Shown here piece after piece: positions 51,200 through 61,120 of a DNA stretch of 64,000 nt. The notes beneath the pieces were generated by a model. It made no database searches. It saw only the letters and a list, made by a program, of their open reading frames with translations, and had not been told where the DNA came from. The DNA comes from JBCCGG01 sp039029395 (GTDB lineage: Bacteria; Pseudomonadota; Alphaproteobacteria; Kiloniellales; JAKSDN01), in NCBI GenBank assembly GCA_039029395.1, contig JBCCGG010000021.1, positions 1-64,000 on the forward strand, in the 5' to 3' direction. Position 1 is the first letter of the stretch, and each line of letters begins with the position of its first letter. A program made the position numbers and the translations under genes.

Positions 51200-54037
51200 A
51201 TGAGCCAAGACGTCAAAGAGCTGGACTACAAAGATACGGTCTTCCTGCCCAAGAGCGACTTTCCCATGCGTGCCGGGCTGCCCAAGCGCGAGCCGGAGAT
51301 CCTTAAGCGCTGGGAGGAGATCGACCTCTTCGCGCGCCAGCGCGCGGACTCGGCGGGGCGCGAGAAGTTCATCCTGCACGACGGGCCGCCCTACGCGAAC
51401 GGCCACCTGCACATGGGCCACGCGCTCAACAAGGTGCTCAAGGACGTCATCAACCGCTCTCAGCAGATGCTCGGCAAGGACGCCAACTATGTGCCAGGCT
51501 GGGACTGCCACGGCCTGCCGATCGAATGGAAGATCGAGGAGCAGTACAGGGAGCGCGGCCAGGACAAGGACGAGGTCCCGGTTGTCGAGTTCCGCAAGGT
51601 CTGCCGGGACTTCGCCGAAAAGTGGGTCGGCATCCAGACCGAGGAGTTCAAGCGCCTGGGGGTGATCGGCGACTGGCAGCGGCCCTATACCACCATGGCC
51701 TTCGACGCCGAGGCGCAGATCGTGCGCGAGCTCGGCAAATTCCTGCTCAATGGCGGGCTCTATGCCGGCGCCCGGCCGGTGCTCTGGTCGGTGGTCGAGA
51801 AGACCGCCCTGGCGGATGCCGAGGTCGAGTACGACGACCACACCTCGCCCACGGTTTGGGTCGGCTTTTCGGTGGTGCGCGCCAGCCGTCCGGCGCTCGA
51901 GGGTGCCACGGTGGTGATCTGGACCACGACCCCTTGGACCCTGCCGGGCAATCGGGCGGTCGCTTTCGACCAGGAAGCGGACTACGTGGTGCTCGCCCTC
52001 GAGCGCGGGCCGGTGGTGGTGGCCGAGCAGCTGAAGGGCGCCTTCCTAAAAGACCTGGGGCTCGAGGAGTCCGAGGTCTCGGTCAGCGCGACCGTGCCCG
52101 GCGCCGAGCTGGCCGGCACGGTCTGCGCCCATCCCCTGCGCGGCCAGGGCTACGACTACGACGTGCCGCTCCTGGCCGGCGACTTCGTCACCATGGACCA
52201 GGGCACCGGTTTTGTTCATATCGCCCCTGGCCACGGCGCCGACGACTTCGAGCTGGGCCAGGCGCACGGCCTGGAGATCCCTCATACGGTGGCCGGCGAC
52301 GGCACTTTCCTGCCCCACGTGCCGCTCTTCGCGGGCCTGACGGTCTATACCGACGAAGGCAAGGAGGGCAGCGCCAACCCCAAGATCGTCGCCGCCCTCG
52401 AGGCGGCCGGCGCCCTGCTCGCCAAGGGCAAGCTGCGCCACAGCTATCCCCATTCCTGGCGCTCCAAGGCGCCCTTGATTTTCCGCAATACGCCCCAATG
52501 GTTCATCTCCATGGAGACCAACGGGCTGCGCGACAAGGCGCTCGCCTCGATCGACGCGACCCGCTTCGTACCGGCCGGCGGACGCGCGCGCCTGCGCGCC
52601 ATGATCGAGCAGCGCCCAGACTGGTGCGTCTCGCGCCAGCGGGTCTGGGGCGTGCCGCTCCCGATCTTCGTCCACAAGTCGACCGGCGAGCCCCTGCGCG
52701 ACGCGGCGGTGGTCGAGCGGGTTGCCGCGGCCTTCGAGCAGGAAGGCGGCGACGCCTGGTTCACCAGCGACCCCCAGCGCTTCCTGGGCAACGACTACGC
52801 GGCCGAGGACTACGAGCAGACCAGCGACGTGGTCGAAGTCTGGTTCGATTCCGGCTCGACCCACGCCTACGTGCTGGAGACCCGGCCCGAGCTGGCCTGG
52901 CCGGCCTCGCTCTATCTGGAAGGTTCGGACCAGCACCGCGGCTGGTTCCACACCTCGCTGCTCGAATCCTCGGGCACGCGGGGCCGCGCGCCCTTCGACG
53001 CTGTGCTGACCCATGGCTTCGTGCTCGACGAGAAGGCGCGCAAGATGTCCAAGTCCTTGGGCAACGTGGTCTCTCCCCAGGATATTATCGACAAGAGCGG
53101 TGCCGATATCCTGCGGCTCTGGGTGGTCGCCTCGGACTACGCCGAGGACATCCGCATCGGCCAGGAGATCCTGCGCTACCAGGTCGACGCCTACCGGCGC
53201 CTGCGCAACACCCTGCGCTATCTGATCGGCAACCTTCACGACTTCGACGGGTCCGAGCGGGTCGAGGCGGCCGAGATGCCCGAGCTCGAGCGCTGGGTGC
53301 TGCACCGCCTGAGCCAGCTCGACGGCGTGGTTCGGAAGGGCTGCGATGACTTCGATTTCCACGCCATCTACCAGGCGCTCCATAACTTCTGCGCGGTCGA
53401 CCTCTCGGCCTTCTACTTCGACATCCGCAAGGACACGCTCTATTGCGACGCGCCGAGCAGCCTGGCCCGCCGGGCCTGCCGCACGGTGCTCGATCAGGTG
53501 TTCAGCTGCCTGACCGCCTGGCTCGCGCCGATCCTTTGCTTCACCGCCGAGGAAGCCTGGCTGGCGCGCGGCACCGGGCCCGAGGAAAGCGTCCACCTGC
53601 GGCTCTTCCCCGAGGTGCCGTCCAACTGGCGGGACGACGCTTTGGCCGAGCGCTGGGCGCGGGTGCGCGAGGTGCGCCGTGTGGTGACCGGGGCGCTCGA
53701 GGTGGAACGGGCGGAAAAGCGTCTGGGTTCCTCGCTCCAAGCCCACCCCAAAGTGTACATCGAGCGCCCGGAGCTGAGCGCCGCGCTCGAGGGTCTGAAT
53801 TTCGCCGACATCGCGATCACCTCGGCGATCACCTTGCTCGAGACGGCGCCGGAAGGCGACGGCGCCTTCACCCTCGAGGAGGTGCCGGGCGTCTCGGTGA
53901 CGGTCGCACCTGCCGAGGGCGCTAAGTGCCAACGCTGCTGGAAGGTCTTGCCCGAGGTCGGTAGCGTGCCCCATGCACCCGGCACCTGCCGGCGCTGCGC
54001 CGAGGCGGTGCGCGAGCTGCGCGCAGCGGCGTCCTAG
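51200..54037 (+). CDS. ileS: Isoleucyl-tRNA synthetase
   Basis: A 945-residue class I synthetase. The HIGH-type motif is PPYANGHLHMGHALN and the KMSKS motif is KARKMSKSLGNV. TPWTLPGNRAV belongs to the editing domain, and the C-terminal zinc finger is CQRCWKVL...CRRCAEAV. The length and C-terminal zinc site match bacterial type 1 IleRS, which is mupirocin-sensitive in general. The ATG at 51200 is used; GTG at 51197 is adjacent. lspA follows by eight bases, as in many proteobacteria. Confidence 0.98.
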   Translation: MSQDVKELDYKDTVFLPKSDFPMRAGLPKREPEILKRWEEIDLFARQRADSAGREKFILHDGPPYANGHLHMGHALNKVLKDVINRSQQMLGKDANYVPGWDCHGLPIEWKIEEQYRERGQDKDEVPVVEFRKVCRDFAEKWVGIQTEEFKRLGVIGDWQRPYTTMAFDAEAQIVRELGKFLLNGGLYAGARPVLWSVVEKTALADAEVEYDDHTSPTVWVGFSVVRASRPALEGATVVIWTTTPWTLPGNRAVAFDQEADYVVLALERGPVVVAEQLKGAFLKDLGLEESEVSVSATVPGAELAGTVCAHPLRGQGYDYDVPLLAGDFVTMDQGTGFVHIAPGHGADDFELGQAHGLEIPHTVAGDGTFLPHVPLFAGLTVYTDEGKEGSANPKIVAALEAAGALLAKGKLRHSYPHSWRSKAPLIFRNTPQWFISMETNGLRDKALASIDATRFVPAGGRARLRAMIEQRPDWCVSRQRVWGVPLPIFVHKSTGEPLRDAAVVERVAAAFEQEGGDAWFTSDPQRFLGNDYAAEDYEQTSDVVEVWFDSGSTHAYVLETRPELAWPASLYLEGSDQHRGWFHTSLLESSGTRGRAPFDAVLTHGFVLDEKARKMSKSLGNVVSPQDIIDKSGADILRLWVVASDYAEDIRIGQEILRYQVDAYRRLRNTLRYLIGNLHDFDGSERVEAAEMPELERWVLHRLSQLDGVVRKGCDDFDFHAIYQALHNFCAVDLSAFYFDIRKDTLYCDAPSSLARRACRTVLDQVFSCLTAWLAPILCFTAEEAWLARGTGPEESVHLRLFPEVPSNWRDDALAERWARVREVRRVVTGALEVERAEKRLGSSLQAHPKVYIERPELSAALEGLNFADIAITSAITLLETAPEGDGAFTLEEVPGVSVTVAPAEGAKCQRCWKVLPEVGSVPHAPGTCRRCAEAVRELRAAAS

Positions 54038-54045
54038 CGCCAACC

Positions 54046-54507
54046 ATGAAACAGCTCGCCCTGGGGCTTGCCGCAGCCGTCCTGGTGCTCGATCAGCTGA
54101 CCAAGTGGATCATGGTCCGGGTCATCACCGAGAACGGCTACTTCATTGAAGTTACGGGATTTTTCAATCTGGTCCTGGTCCACAACACGGGCGTCAGCTT
54201 CGGCTTTCTAGGCACCCTGCCCGCTTGGGTCCTGATCGTCGTCTCGCTTGCCATCGTGGTCGGCCTGTCGATCTGGTTGGTGCGCCAGGATCGCCGCCTG
54301 CCAACGATCGGCATCGGTCTGGTGATCGGCGGCGCCCTTGGCAACGTGATCGACCGCCTGCACGCGCCGGGCGTGATCGACTTTCTGGACTTCCACGTCG
54401 CCGGCTATCACTGGCCGGCCTTCAACGTGGCCGACGCGGCGATCACCATCGGTATCGGGATTATTCTCTTTGACAGCTTGTTCCTCGACCGCGAGCAGTG
54501 TACATAG
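54046..54507 (+). CDS. lspA: Lipoprotein signal peptidase
   Basis: A 153-residue aspartic peptidase with four membrane helices. The conserved motifs are LVLDQLTKWIM, NLVLVHNTGVSFGFL, GGALGNVIDRL (catalytic Asp) and VIDFLDFH...PAFNVADAAITIG (second Asp). It cleaves prolipoproteins at the inner membrane. It is between ileS and the BamF-like lipoprotein gene. Confidence 0.97.
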   Translation: MKQLALGLAAAVLVLDQLTKWIMVRVITENGYFIEVTGFFNLVLVHNTGVSFGFLGTLPAWVLIVVSLAIVVGLSIWLVRQDRRLPTIGIGLVIGGALGNVIDRLHAPGVIDFLDFHVAGYHWPAFNVADAAITIGIGIILFDSLFLDREQCT

Positions 54508-54533
54508 GGTGCGATCAAACAGCGAGGTTTGCC

Positions 54534-55136
54534 ATGCCAAACAAGCACTTGATGCGACATAGGCAGGGGATGTTGGTGGCCGGGCTCGCGCTCGCTCTGG
54601 CGCTTGGCGGCTGCCAGGGCGTGAAGGACCAGCTCGGACTGGGCAAGCAGTCGCCCGACGAGTTCCGGGTTCAAGCGCGCGCGCCGCTTAGCGTGCCGCC
54701 CGACTTCACCGACCGTCCGCTGCCCGCGCCCCAGCCCGGCGCGACCCGTCCCCAGGAGGGCACGACCACACAGCAGGCCAAGTCGGCGGTGTTCCGCATC
54801 GACGACGACCAGGAAGTCCAACGGCCGACCGACGCCTCCTTCACGGCGCTCAGTCCCGGCGAGCAGGCACTTTTGATGGCCGCCGGCGCGGACAAGTCCG
54901 ATTCACAGATTCGCGAGGTGGTCGACCGGGAGACCAAGCGGATCAACGCCGAAGATGAGGATTTCATCGATTCCCTGGTGTTCTGGCGCGAGCCGGAAAA
55001 GCCCGGCGTGATCGTCGACGCGGACGAGGAATCCCGGCGTATCAACGAGAACGTGGCGCTCGGCAAGAGCGTTACCACGGGCCAGACGCCGACCGTCGAA
55101 CGCCGCAAGAAGGCGCTCTTCGAGGGAATCTTTTAA
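54534..55136 (+). CDS. DUF3035 lipoprotein, BamF family
   Basis: A 200-residue lipoprotein with the signal MLVAGLALALALGGC (lipobox Cys about residue 27). The mature chain has SPDEFRVQARAPLSVPPDF and PTVERRKKALFEGIF near the end, as in alphaproteobacterial DUF3035 proteins, which associate with the BAM outer-membrane assembly complex. GAGG precedes the ATG. It follows lspA, whose product would process it. Confidence 0.88.
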   Translation: MPNKHLMRHRQGMLVAGLALALALGGCQGVKDQLGLGKQSPDEFRVQARAPLSVPPDFTDRPLPAPQPGATRPQEGTTTQQAKSAVFRIDDDQEVQRPTDASFTALSPGEQALLMAAGADKSDSQIREVVDRETKRINAEDEDFIDSLVFWREPEKPGVIVDADEESRRINENVALGKSVTTGQTPTVERRKKALFEGIF

Positions 55137-55263
55137 TCTTGGTAATGTAGCGTCCGGTGCTTGCCTGCGCTGTTGTCTGGTCACGGGTCAGAGCCATATA
55201 GTCTGCCAGCTCCAAACGGCAGCCCGGGTGGCACTGGCTGTTGATGCCACATAAGGACACGCC

Positions 55264-56631
55264 ATGCGCGGACCAAGAGACAAGAGCCGGCCCCTGACCT
55301 GGGCGGTGATCTGGGCGGTCATCGCCGCCTTCCTGGTAACCTCGGTGGCGCCGGTCGCCGCCCGGGTGTTCGACCCCGAGACCTTCACCCTGGACAACGG
55401 CATGCAGGTGGTGGTGATCCCCAACCACCGGGCGCCGATCGTCAGCCACATGGTCTGGTACAAGGTCGGCGCGGCCGACGAGGAACCCGGCGAGACCGGC
55501 CTCGCCCACTTCCTCGAGCACCTCATGTTCAAGGGCACCGACACGCTCGGGCCCGGCGAGTTCTCCGAGATCATCGCCGCCAACGGCGGCACCGAGAACG
55601 CCTTCACCAGCATGGACTACACCGGCTACTTCCAGACCGTCGCCAAGGACCGCCTGGAGATCGTCATGGAGCACGAGGCCGACCGCATGACCAACCTGCG
55701 GCTCACCGACGAACTGGTCGACCCCGAGCGACAGGTGGTCCTCGAGGAGCGCCGCAGCCGGGTCGACAACGATCCCGGCACACAACTTTCGGAAGCGATC
55801 CGCGCGGCCCAATTTCTCAATCACCCCTACCGGCGCCCGGTGATCGGCTGGAAGCACGAGATCGAGGCGCTCACCAAGGAAAACGCGCTGGCCTTCTATA
55901 AGCGCTGGTACGCACCCAACAACGCGATCCTGATCATCGCCGGCGACGTCACCGCCGATGAAGTGCGCCCGCTGGCCGAGAAGTACTACGGCGTGATCCC
56001 GCCAGGCGACATTCCCGAGCGGGTGCGCGTCCAAGAGCCGCCACAGCGCGCCGCACGCACGGTGACGATCGAGAGCCCCCGGGTGCGCCAACCCTCGCTC
56101 TCGGTGTCCTATCTGGCGCCGAGCTACAACGGCGAACCCGGAGAACGGGCCTACGCCCTGCAAGTGCTGACCGAGATCTTGGGCGGCGGCACCACCAGCC
56201 GGCTCTACCGGGCGCTCGTGGTCGAACAGAAATTGGCGGCCGGCGCCGGCAGCTACTACAGCCCGGGAGGCCTGGACCACAGCACCTTCGGGCTTTATGC
56301 CTCGCCGCGTCCCGACGTGCCCCTGGATCAGGTCGAGGCGGCGCTCGAGGCCCAGATCGAGCGGCTGCTCGCCGACGGCGTCACGGCAGAGGAAGTCGCC
56401 AGCGCCAAGAAGCGCCTGGTCGCATCGGCGGTCTATGCCCGGGACAACCTGAGCACCGGGGCCAACGTAATTGGCCGGGCGCTCACCGGCGGCCAAACGG
56501 TGGCCGACGTGGAGGCCTGGCCCGAGCGCATCGACGCGGTCACCGAGGAGCAGGTCGAGCAAGCCGCCCGCGCGGTGCTGCGCGACGAAAGCTCGGTGAC
56601 CGGATACCTGCTGCCCAAGCCCACCTCGTGA
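55264..56631 (+). CDS. M16 family peptidase, catalytic subunit, secreted
   Basis: A 455-residue pitrilysin-type protease. A signal anchor (TWAVIWAVIAAFLVTSVAPVAA) precedes the domain. The inverted zinc motif HFLEHLMFKG (HxxEH) lies near residue 80, and the distal Glu is in TSMDYTGYFQTV...EHEADRM. LGGGTTSRLYRAL is the C-terminal domain motif. It probably degrades periplasmic peptides. It is paired with a non-catalytic M16 protein immediately downstream. Confidence 0.95.
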   Translation: MRGPRDKSRPLTWAVIWAVIAAFLVTSVAPVAARVFDPETFTLDNGMQVVVIPNHRAPIVSHMVWYKVGAADEEPGETGLAHFLEHLMFKGTDTLGPGEFSEIIAANGGTENAFTSMDYTGYFQTVAKDRLEIVMEHEADRMTNLRLTDELVDPERQVVLEERRSRVDNDPGTQLSEAIRAAQFLNHPYRRPVIGWKHEIEALTKENALAFYKRWYAPNNAILIIAGDVTADEVRPLAEKYYGVIPPGDIPERVRVQEPPQRAARTVTIESPRVRQPSLSVSYLAPSYNGEPGERAYALQVLTEILGGGTTSRLYRALVVEQKLAAGAGSYYSPGGLDHSTFGLYASPRPDVPLDQVEAALEAQIERLLADGVTAEEVASAKKRLVASAVYARDNLSTGANVIGRALTGGQTVADVEAWPERIDAVTEEQVEQAARAVLRDESSVTGYLLPKPTS

Positions 56632-56645
56632 CGAGGCCCGATCCC

Positions 56646-57986
56646 ATGCATTTGCGCATTCTCATTCCTACCCTTCTGGTGATCCTGGTCAGCGCTTTGC
56701 CGGCCCGCGCGGTCGACGTTCAGCGGGTGGTCAGCCCGGGCGGCATCGAGGCCTGGCTGGTCGAAGATCACAGCAACCCGATTATTTCGCTCGATCTGGC
56801 GTTCGTCGGCGGCTCGGCGCTCGATCCGGCCGGCAAGGAGGGCTTGGCCAACATGGTCTCCGCCCTGCTCGACGAGGGCGCCGGCGAGATCGACTCTCAG
56901 GCGTTCCAGGAGAAGCTCGCCAACAACTCGATCCAGCTCTCCTTCTCGGCCAGCCAGGACACCTTCGAGGGCTCCTTGCGCACTCTGACCGAGAACCGGG
57001 ACCTCGCCTTCGAGCTGCTGCGCCTGGCCGTCAGCGAGCCGCGCTTCGATCCCGAGCCGGTCGACCGCATCCGCTCCCAATTGCTGGCCATCCTGCGCGA
57101 CCGAGAAGAAGACCCCAACACGATCGCCGGGCGCGAGCTGATTGGCTTGTTCTATCCTGACCATCCCTATGGCCGCGCCCGGGACGGCACGCCGGAGACG
57201 GTCGCGGGCCTCACCCAGGACGACCTAAAGGGCTTCGTCGCCAAACGCTTCTCTCGAGGCAACATCAAGGTCGGCGTGGTCGGTGACATCACGCCCGAGG
57301 AGCTCGGGCGCCTGCTCGACGTGGCCCTCTTGGGCCTGCCCGAGAAAGCCGCGCCCAGCGAGATCGCCGAAGTTCGGCCCCAGAACCTGGGCGAGGTCTT
57401 GGTGATCGAGAAGCCGATCCCCCAAAGTGTCGTGATCTTCGGCCACGAGGGCATCAAGCGCGAAGACCCGGATTTCTATGCCGCCTATGTGCTCAATCAC
57501 ATTCTGGGCGGCGGCTCCTTCTCCTCCCGGCTCTACCAGGAGGTCCGCGAGCAGCGCGGCCTGGCCTACTCGGTCTATTCCTTCCTGCGGCCGATGGACT
57601 ACAGCGCGCTCTATCTTGGCGGCGTGGCGACCGCCAACCCCAGGGTCGGCGAGTCGCTCGATATCATCCGTAAAGAGTGGGCACGCATGGCCGAGGAAGG
57701 CCCGTCCGAAGAGGAGCTGAACGCCGCCAAGGTGTTCCTGACCGGCTCCTACCCCTTGCGCCAGCGGAGCAGCGGTCGCATTGCCGGCATGCTGCTGGGC
57801 ATTCAGTTGGGCGAGCTGGGCATCGACTACATCAATCAACGCAACGACTTCATCGACACGGTCTCCCTGGACGACGTGCGCCGGGTCGCTGAGCGCCTGC
57901 TCCAGGAGGACAAGCTGACCGTGGTCATCGTCGGTCAGCCCGAGGGCGTCGAGGCGACCCGAGTCATCAAGGCCGACGGCAGCTGA
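56646..57986 (+). CDS. M16 family protein, non-catalytic subunit, secreted
   Basis: A 446-residue M16 homologue with a signal peptide (MHLRILIPTLLVILVSALPARA). At the place of HxxEH it has ANMVSALLDEGAG, so it lacks the zinc site. The substrate-binding RY-type segment LGGGSFSSRLYQEVREQRGL is preserved. It should form a heterodimer with the upstream M16 peptidase. The ATG at 56646 follows GAGG; a GTG at 56628 overlaps the upstream stop. Confidence 0.93.
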   Translation: MHLRILIPTLLVILVSALPARAVDVQRVVSPGGIEAWLVEDHSNPIISLDLAFVGGSALDPAGKEGLANMVSALLDEGAGEIDSQAFQEKLANNSIQLSFSASQDTFEGSLRTLTENRDLAFELLRLAVSEPRFDPEPVDRIRSQLLAILRDREEDPNTIAGRELIGLFYPDHPYGRARDGTPETVAGLTQDDLKGFVAKRFSRGNIKVGVVGDITPEELGRLLDVALLGLPEKAAPSEIAEVRPQNLGEVLVIEKPIPQSVVIFGHEGIKREDPDFYAAYVLNHILGGGSFSSRLYQEVREQRGLAYSVYSFLRPMDYSALYLGGVATANPRVGESLDIIRKEWARMAEEGPSEEELNAAKVFLTGSYPLRQRSSGRIAGMLLGIQLGELGIDYINQRNDFIDTVSLDDVRRVAERLLQEDKLTVVIVGQPEGVEATRVIKADGS

Positions 57987-58049
57987 TCGAACCGCGCTTT
58001 CCGGTTCACCGACTCGACCGGGTTTGCTAGCTTCCCGCGCGGGAAGGCG

Positions 58050-59312
58050 ATGGTCTACGAACACCTGACGGATAACTGCTTGGCGCGCCACGTGGGCGAC
58101 AGCGGCCTGAGCGACGCCACACTGGCGCGGCTCATGGACGAGGCTGCCGGCGCCCGGGCGCGTCTGCGCGCCGCCCGTGACCACTTGCCTCTGCTCGCCC
58201 TACCCCACGCCCGAGACGACCTGCCGGCTCTCGAGGCGCTCGCCCGAGAGCTGCGGGACGGCTTCGATCGCGTTTTGGTGCTCGGCACCGGCGGCTCATC
58301 GCTCGGCGCGCGCACCCTGATCGCGCTCGCGCCGCCCGCCGAGCGGGCGCGCCTGATCTTCCTCGAGGATCTCGACCCAAACACCATGGGCGAGCTCTTG
58401 GCCAGCGCCGATCCGGCACGCTCCGCGGTGCTCGCGGTCTCCAAGTCGGGCGGCACGTTGGAGGCGCTGGCGCCCCTGCTGATCCTGCTCGATTGGCTCG
58501 AGGCCGCGCTGGGCAGAAACGCCTTGGCCAAGCGGGTCTGGGCGATCACCGAGCCGGGCAGCAACGTCTTGCGCCGCCTGGCCGCGGCCAAGGGCTTTGC
58601 CTGCCTGGACCACGACCCGAACGTCGGCGGCCGCTTCTCGGTGCTGTCCAACGTCGGCCTGCTGCCGGCCATGATCGCCGGGCTCGACGGCACGGCCGTG
58701 CGCAAGGGCGCGGCCGGGGTCCTGACGCACACCCTGGAGAATGACGACACGGCGCCCGCCTTGGGCGCGGCAATCTCGGTCGGCTTGGCCCAGGAGCGCG
58801 GCATCGCCCAGAGTGTTTTGCTATGCTACGCGGCGCGGCTCGGCGAGTTCGGCTACTGGTTCCGTCAGCTTTGGGCCGAGAGTCTGGGCAAGGAGGGCCA
58901 CGGCACCACCCCGATCCGCGCCATGGGCCCGGTCGATCAGCACAGCCAACTGCAGCTGTATCTGGACGGCCCGGCGGACAAGATGTTCACCCTGATCGCC
59001 CTCGATCAAGGCGGCCAAGGCCCGGCGGTGGCGCGTGGGAGCGAACCCGATCTGGCCTACCTCGAGGGGCGCCATCTGGGCGACATGATCGACGCCATGG
59101 CCCGGGCGACGGCCGAGACCTTGGCCCACAAGGGCCGCCCAGTGCGGGTTTTCAAGCTGACGCGGCTCGACGAGGAGGCCCTGGGCGCCCTGCTCATGCA
59201 TTTCATGCTCGAGACCATTTTGGCGGCCGATCTGCTGGGCGTGAACGCCTTCGACCAGCCGGCGGTCGAGGACGGCAAGGTGTTGGCCCGGCAGTACCTA
59301 AGCGAGACGTGA
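58050..59312 (+). CDS. pgi: Glucose-6-phosphate isomerase
   Basis: A 420-residue sugar isomerase. SIS motifs are visible: VLGTGGSSLGARTL, SKSGGTLEALAPLLILL, DPNVGGRFSVLSNVGLLPA and QLWAESLGKEG. The active-site DQHSQLQLYLDGP follows. It interconverts glucose-6-phosphate and fructose-6-phosphate. It is shorter than the E. coli enzyme, as is usual for this clade. GGGAAGG precedes the ATG. mutL follows closely. Confidence 0.92.
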   Translation: MVYEHLTDNCLARHVGDSGLSDATLARLMDEAAGARARLRAARDHLPLLALPHARDDLPALEALARELRDGFDRVLVLGTGGSSLGARTLIALAPPAERARLIFLEDLDPNTMGELLASADPARSAVLAVSKSGGTLEALAPLLILLDWLEAALGRNALAKRVWAITEPGSNVLRRLAAAKGFACLDHDPNVGGRFSVLSNVGLLPAMIAGLDGTAVRKGAAGVLTHTLENDDTAPALGAAISVGLAQERGIAQSVLLCYAARLGEFGYWFRQLWAESLGKEGHGTTPIRAMGPVDQHSQLQLYLDGPADKMFTLIALDQGGQGPAVARGSEPDLAYLEGRHLGDMIDAMARATAETLAHKGRPVRVFKLTRLDEEALGALLMHFMLETILAADLLGVNAFDQPAVEDGKVLARQYLSET

Positions 59313-59320
59313 GACCGACC

Positions 59321-61120
59321 ATGCCCCTGCGACGCCTGCCCGAGACTCTGGTCAACCGAATCGCCGCCGGCGAGGTCATCGAGCGGCCGGCTTCGGCGGT
59401 CAAGGAGCTAGTCGAGAACGCGCTCGATGCCGGCGCCCGCCAAATCGACGTGGTCATGCGCGACGGCGGCCGGGCGCTCTTTTCGGTGACCGACGACGGC
59501 CGGGGCATGAGCCCGGAGGAACTTGACCTGGCGGTCGAGCGCCATGCCACCTCGAAGCTGCCGGACGACGATCTGGTGCATATCACCACCTTGGGCTTCC
59601 GGGGCGAGGCTCTGCCGTCGATCGGCGCGGTCAGCCGTATGACCGTGACCAGCCGGCCGCCCGGCGCCGAGGAGGCCTGGAGCCTTTCCGTCGAGGGCGG
59701 CCGCAAGGGCGCCTTGCAGCCGGCTGCGCAAGGGTCCGGCACGCGGGTCGAGGTACGCGACCTGTTCTACGCCACGCCAGCCCGGCTCAAGTTTCTCAAG
59801 GCGCCGCGCACCGAGTTGAGCCACGCCCAGGACACCCTCAAGCGCCTGGCCATGGCCCATCCGGAAACCGGCTTTAGCCTGAGCGACGAGCGCCGCACCT
59901 TGCTGCGCGCGGCGCCGGCCGCGGGCGACCTGTTCGATGCCCGCCTGGCGCGCCTGGCGTCGATCATGGGCAAGGAGTTCGCCGACAACGCCCTGCCGGT
60001 CGAGGCCGAGCGCGAGGGCCTGCGCTTAACCGGCTTCATCGGCCTGCCGACTCTCAACCGGGGCACGGCACAGCAGCAGTACTTCTTCGTCAACGGCCGG
60101 CCGGTGCGCGACAAGCTGCTCTATGGCGCCCTGCGCGGGGCCTACCACGATTTTCTGGCGCGCGACCGGCACCCTCAAGTCGCGCTCTTTCTAGAGGTGC
60201 CGCCCGAGGTGGTGGACGTCAACGTTCACCCGGCCAAGACCGAGGTGCGCTTCCGGGAGCCGGCCCTGGTACGGGGCCTGATCGTCGGCGCCTGCAAGCA
60301 TGCGCTGGCCGGTGCCGGCCACCGGGCGGCGACCACCGTGGCCGACCAGGCGCTTGGCGCGCTCACGCCGCACCTGGCGCCGTCTGGCCGGCGCTACGGC
60401 CTACCCGAGGCGCGCGGCACCAATCTGCCCCGGGGCCTGGCCGAAACCGCGGCGAGCTATCACGCGCCCCTGCCAGATTTGAATCAGGCGCCGGCTGCAC
60501 GTGCGGTCGAGGAGGCGCCGCCGGCGCCAGATCTGGAGGCCTATCCACTGGGCGCCGCCCGGGCCCAGGTGCACGCCACCTACATCGTGGCCCAGACCGG
60601 CGACGGCATCGTCATCGTCGACCAGCATGCCGCTCACGAGCGCCTGGTCTACGAGCGCATGAAGGAAGAGCTGGCGGCCTCCGGCGTGGCCGCCCAGATG
60701 CTGCTTTTGCCCGAGGTGGTCGAGCTTGAGGAGCCAGCGGTCGAGCGCCTTCTGGCGCGCGCCGGGGAGCTCGCGGAGATCGGCCTGACCCTCGAGGCCT
60801 TCGGCCCAGGGGCTGTGGTGGTGCGCGCCACCCCAGCCCTGCTCGGCGAGGTCGACGCCCAGAAGCTGGTGCGCGATCTGGCCGACCAGCTGGCCGAGCT
60901 GGGCGAGGCCATGGTGGTGCGCGAGCAGCTCGAAGAGGTCTGCGGCACCCTGGCCTGCCACGGCTCGGTGCGCGCCGGGCGCCGACTCAACACTCAAGAG
61001 ATGAACGCCTTGCTGCGCCAGATGGAGGCGACGCCCCATTCCGGCCAATGCAACCACGGCCGCCCGACCTACGTGGAGCTAAAGCTGGCCGACATCGAGC
61101 GCCTCTTCGGGCGCCGCTGA
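59321..61120 (+). CDS. mutL: DNA mismatch repair protein MutL
   Basis: A 599-residue GHKL ATPase. The N-terminal ATPase has RIAAGEVIERPASAVKELVE, DDGRGM and TLGFRGEALPSI. The C-terminal dimerisation domain has the endonuclease motif DQHAAHERLVYE and later LACHGSVRAG and CNHGRPTYVEL, so it is an endonuclease-type MutL, fitting the usual lack of MutH in alphaproteobacteria. Its last 42 bases overlap the convergent LysR gene. The ATG at 59321 gives the canonical N-terminus. Confidence 0.97.
   Translation: MPLRRLPETLVNRIAAGEVIERPASAVKELVENALDAGARQIDVVMRDGGRALFSVTDDGRGMSPEELDLAVERHATSKLPDDDLVHITTLGFRGEALPSIGAVSRMTVTSRPPGAEEAWSLSVEGGRKGALQPAAQGSGTRVEVRDLFYATPARLKFLKAPRTELSHAQDTLKRLAMAHPETGFSLSDERRTLLRAAPAAGDLFDARLARLASIMGKEFADNALPVEAEREGLRLTGFIGLPTLNRGTAQQQYFFVNGRPVRDKLLYGALRGAYHDFLARDRHPQVALFLEVPPEVVDVNVHPAKTEVRFREPALVRGLIVGACKHALAGAGHRAATTVADQALGALTPHLAPSGRRYGLPEARGTNLPRGLAETAASYHAPLPDLNQAPAARAVEEAPPAPDLEAYPLGAARAQVHATYIVAQTGDGIVIVDQHAAHERLVYERMKEELAASGVAAQMLLLPEVVELEEPAVERLLARAGELAEIGLTLEAFGPGAVVVRATPALLGEVDAQKLVRDLADQLAELGEAMVVREQLEEVCGTLACHGSVRAGRRLNTQEMNALLRQMEATPHSGQCNHGRPTYVELKLADIERLFGRR

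Noticed and set aside
52046..54043. 665-codon minus-strand frame opposite ileS
   Set aside because: ileS motifs on the plus strand are complete, and the antisense product has no motif or ribosome site.
57989..58007. Weak hairpin after the second M16 gene
   Set aside because: Only a six-base stem without a T-run, so it is not distinguishable from chance in this GC-rich DNA.
58823..59320. N-terminal extension of MutL into pgi
   Set aside because: The canonical MutL N-terminus begins at 59321, and the extension is an out-of-frame reading of pgi.
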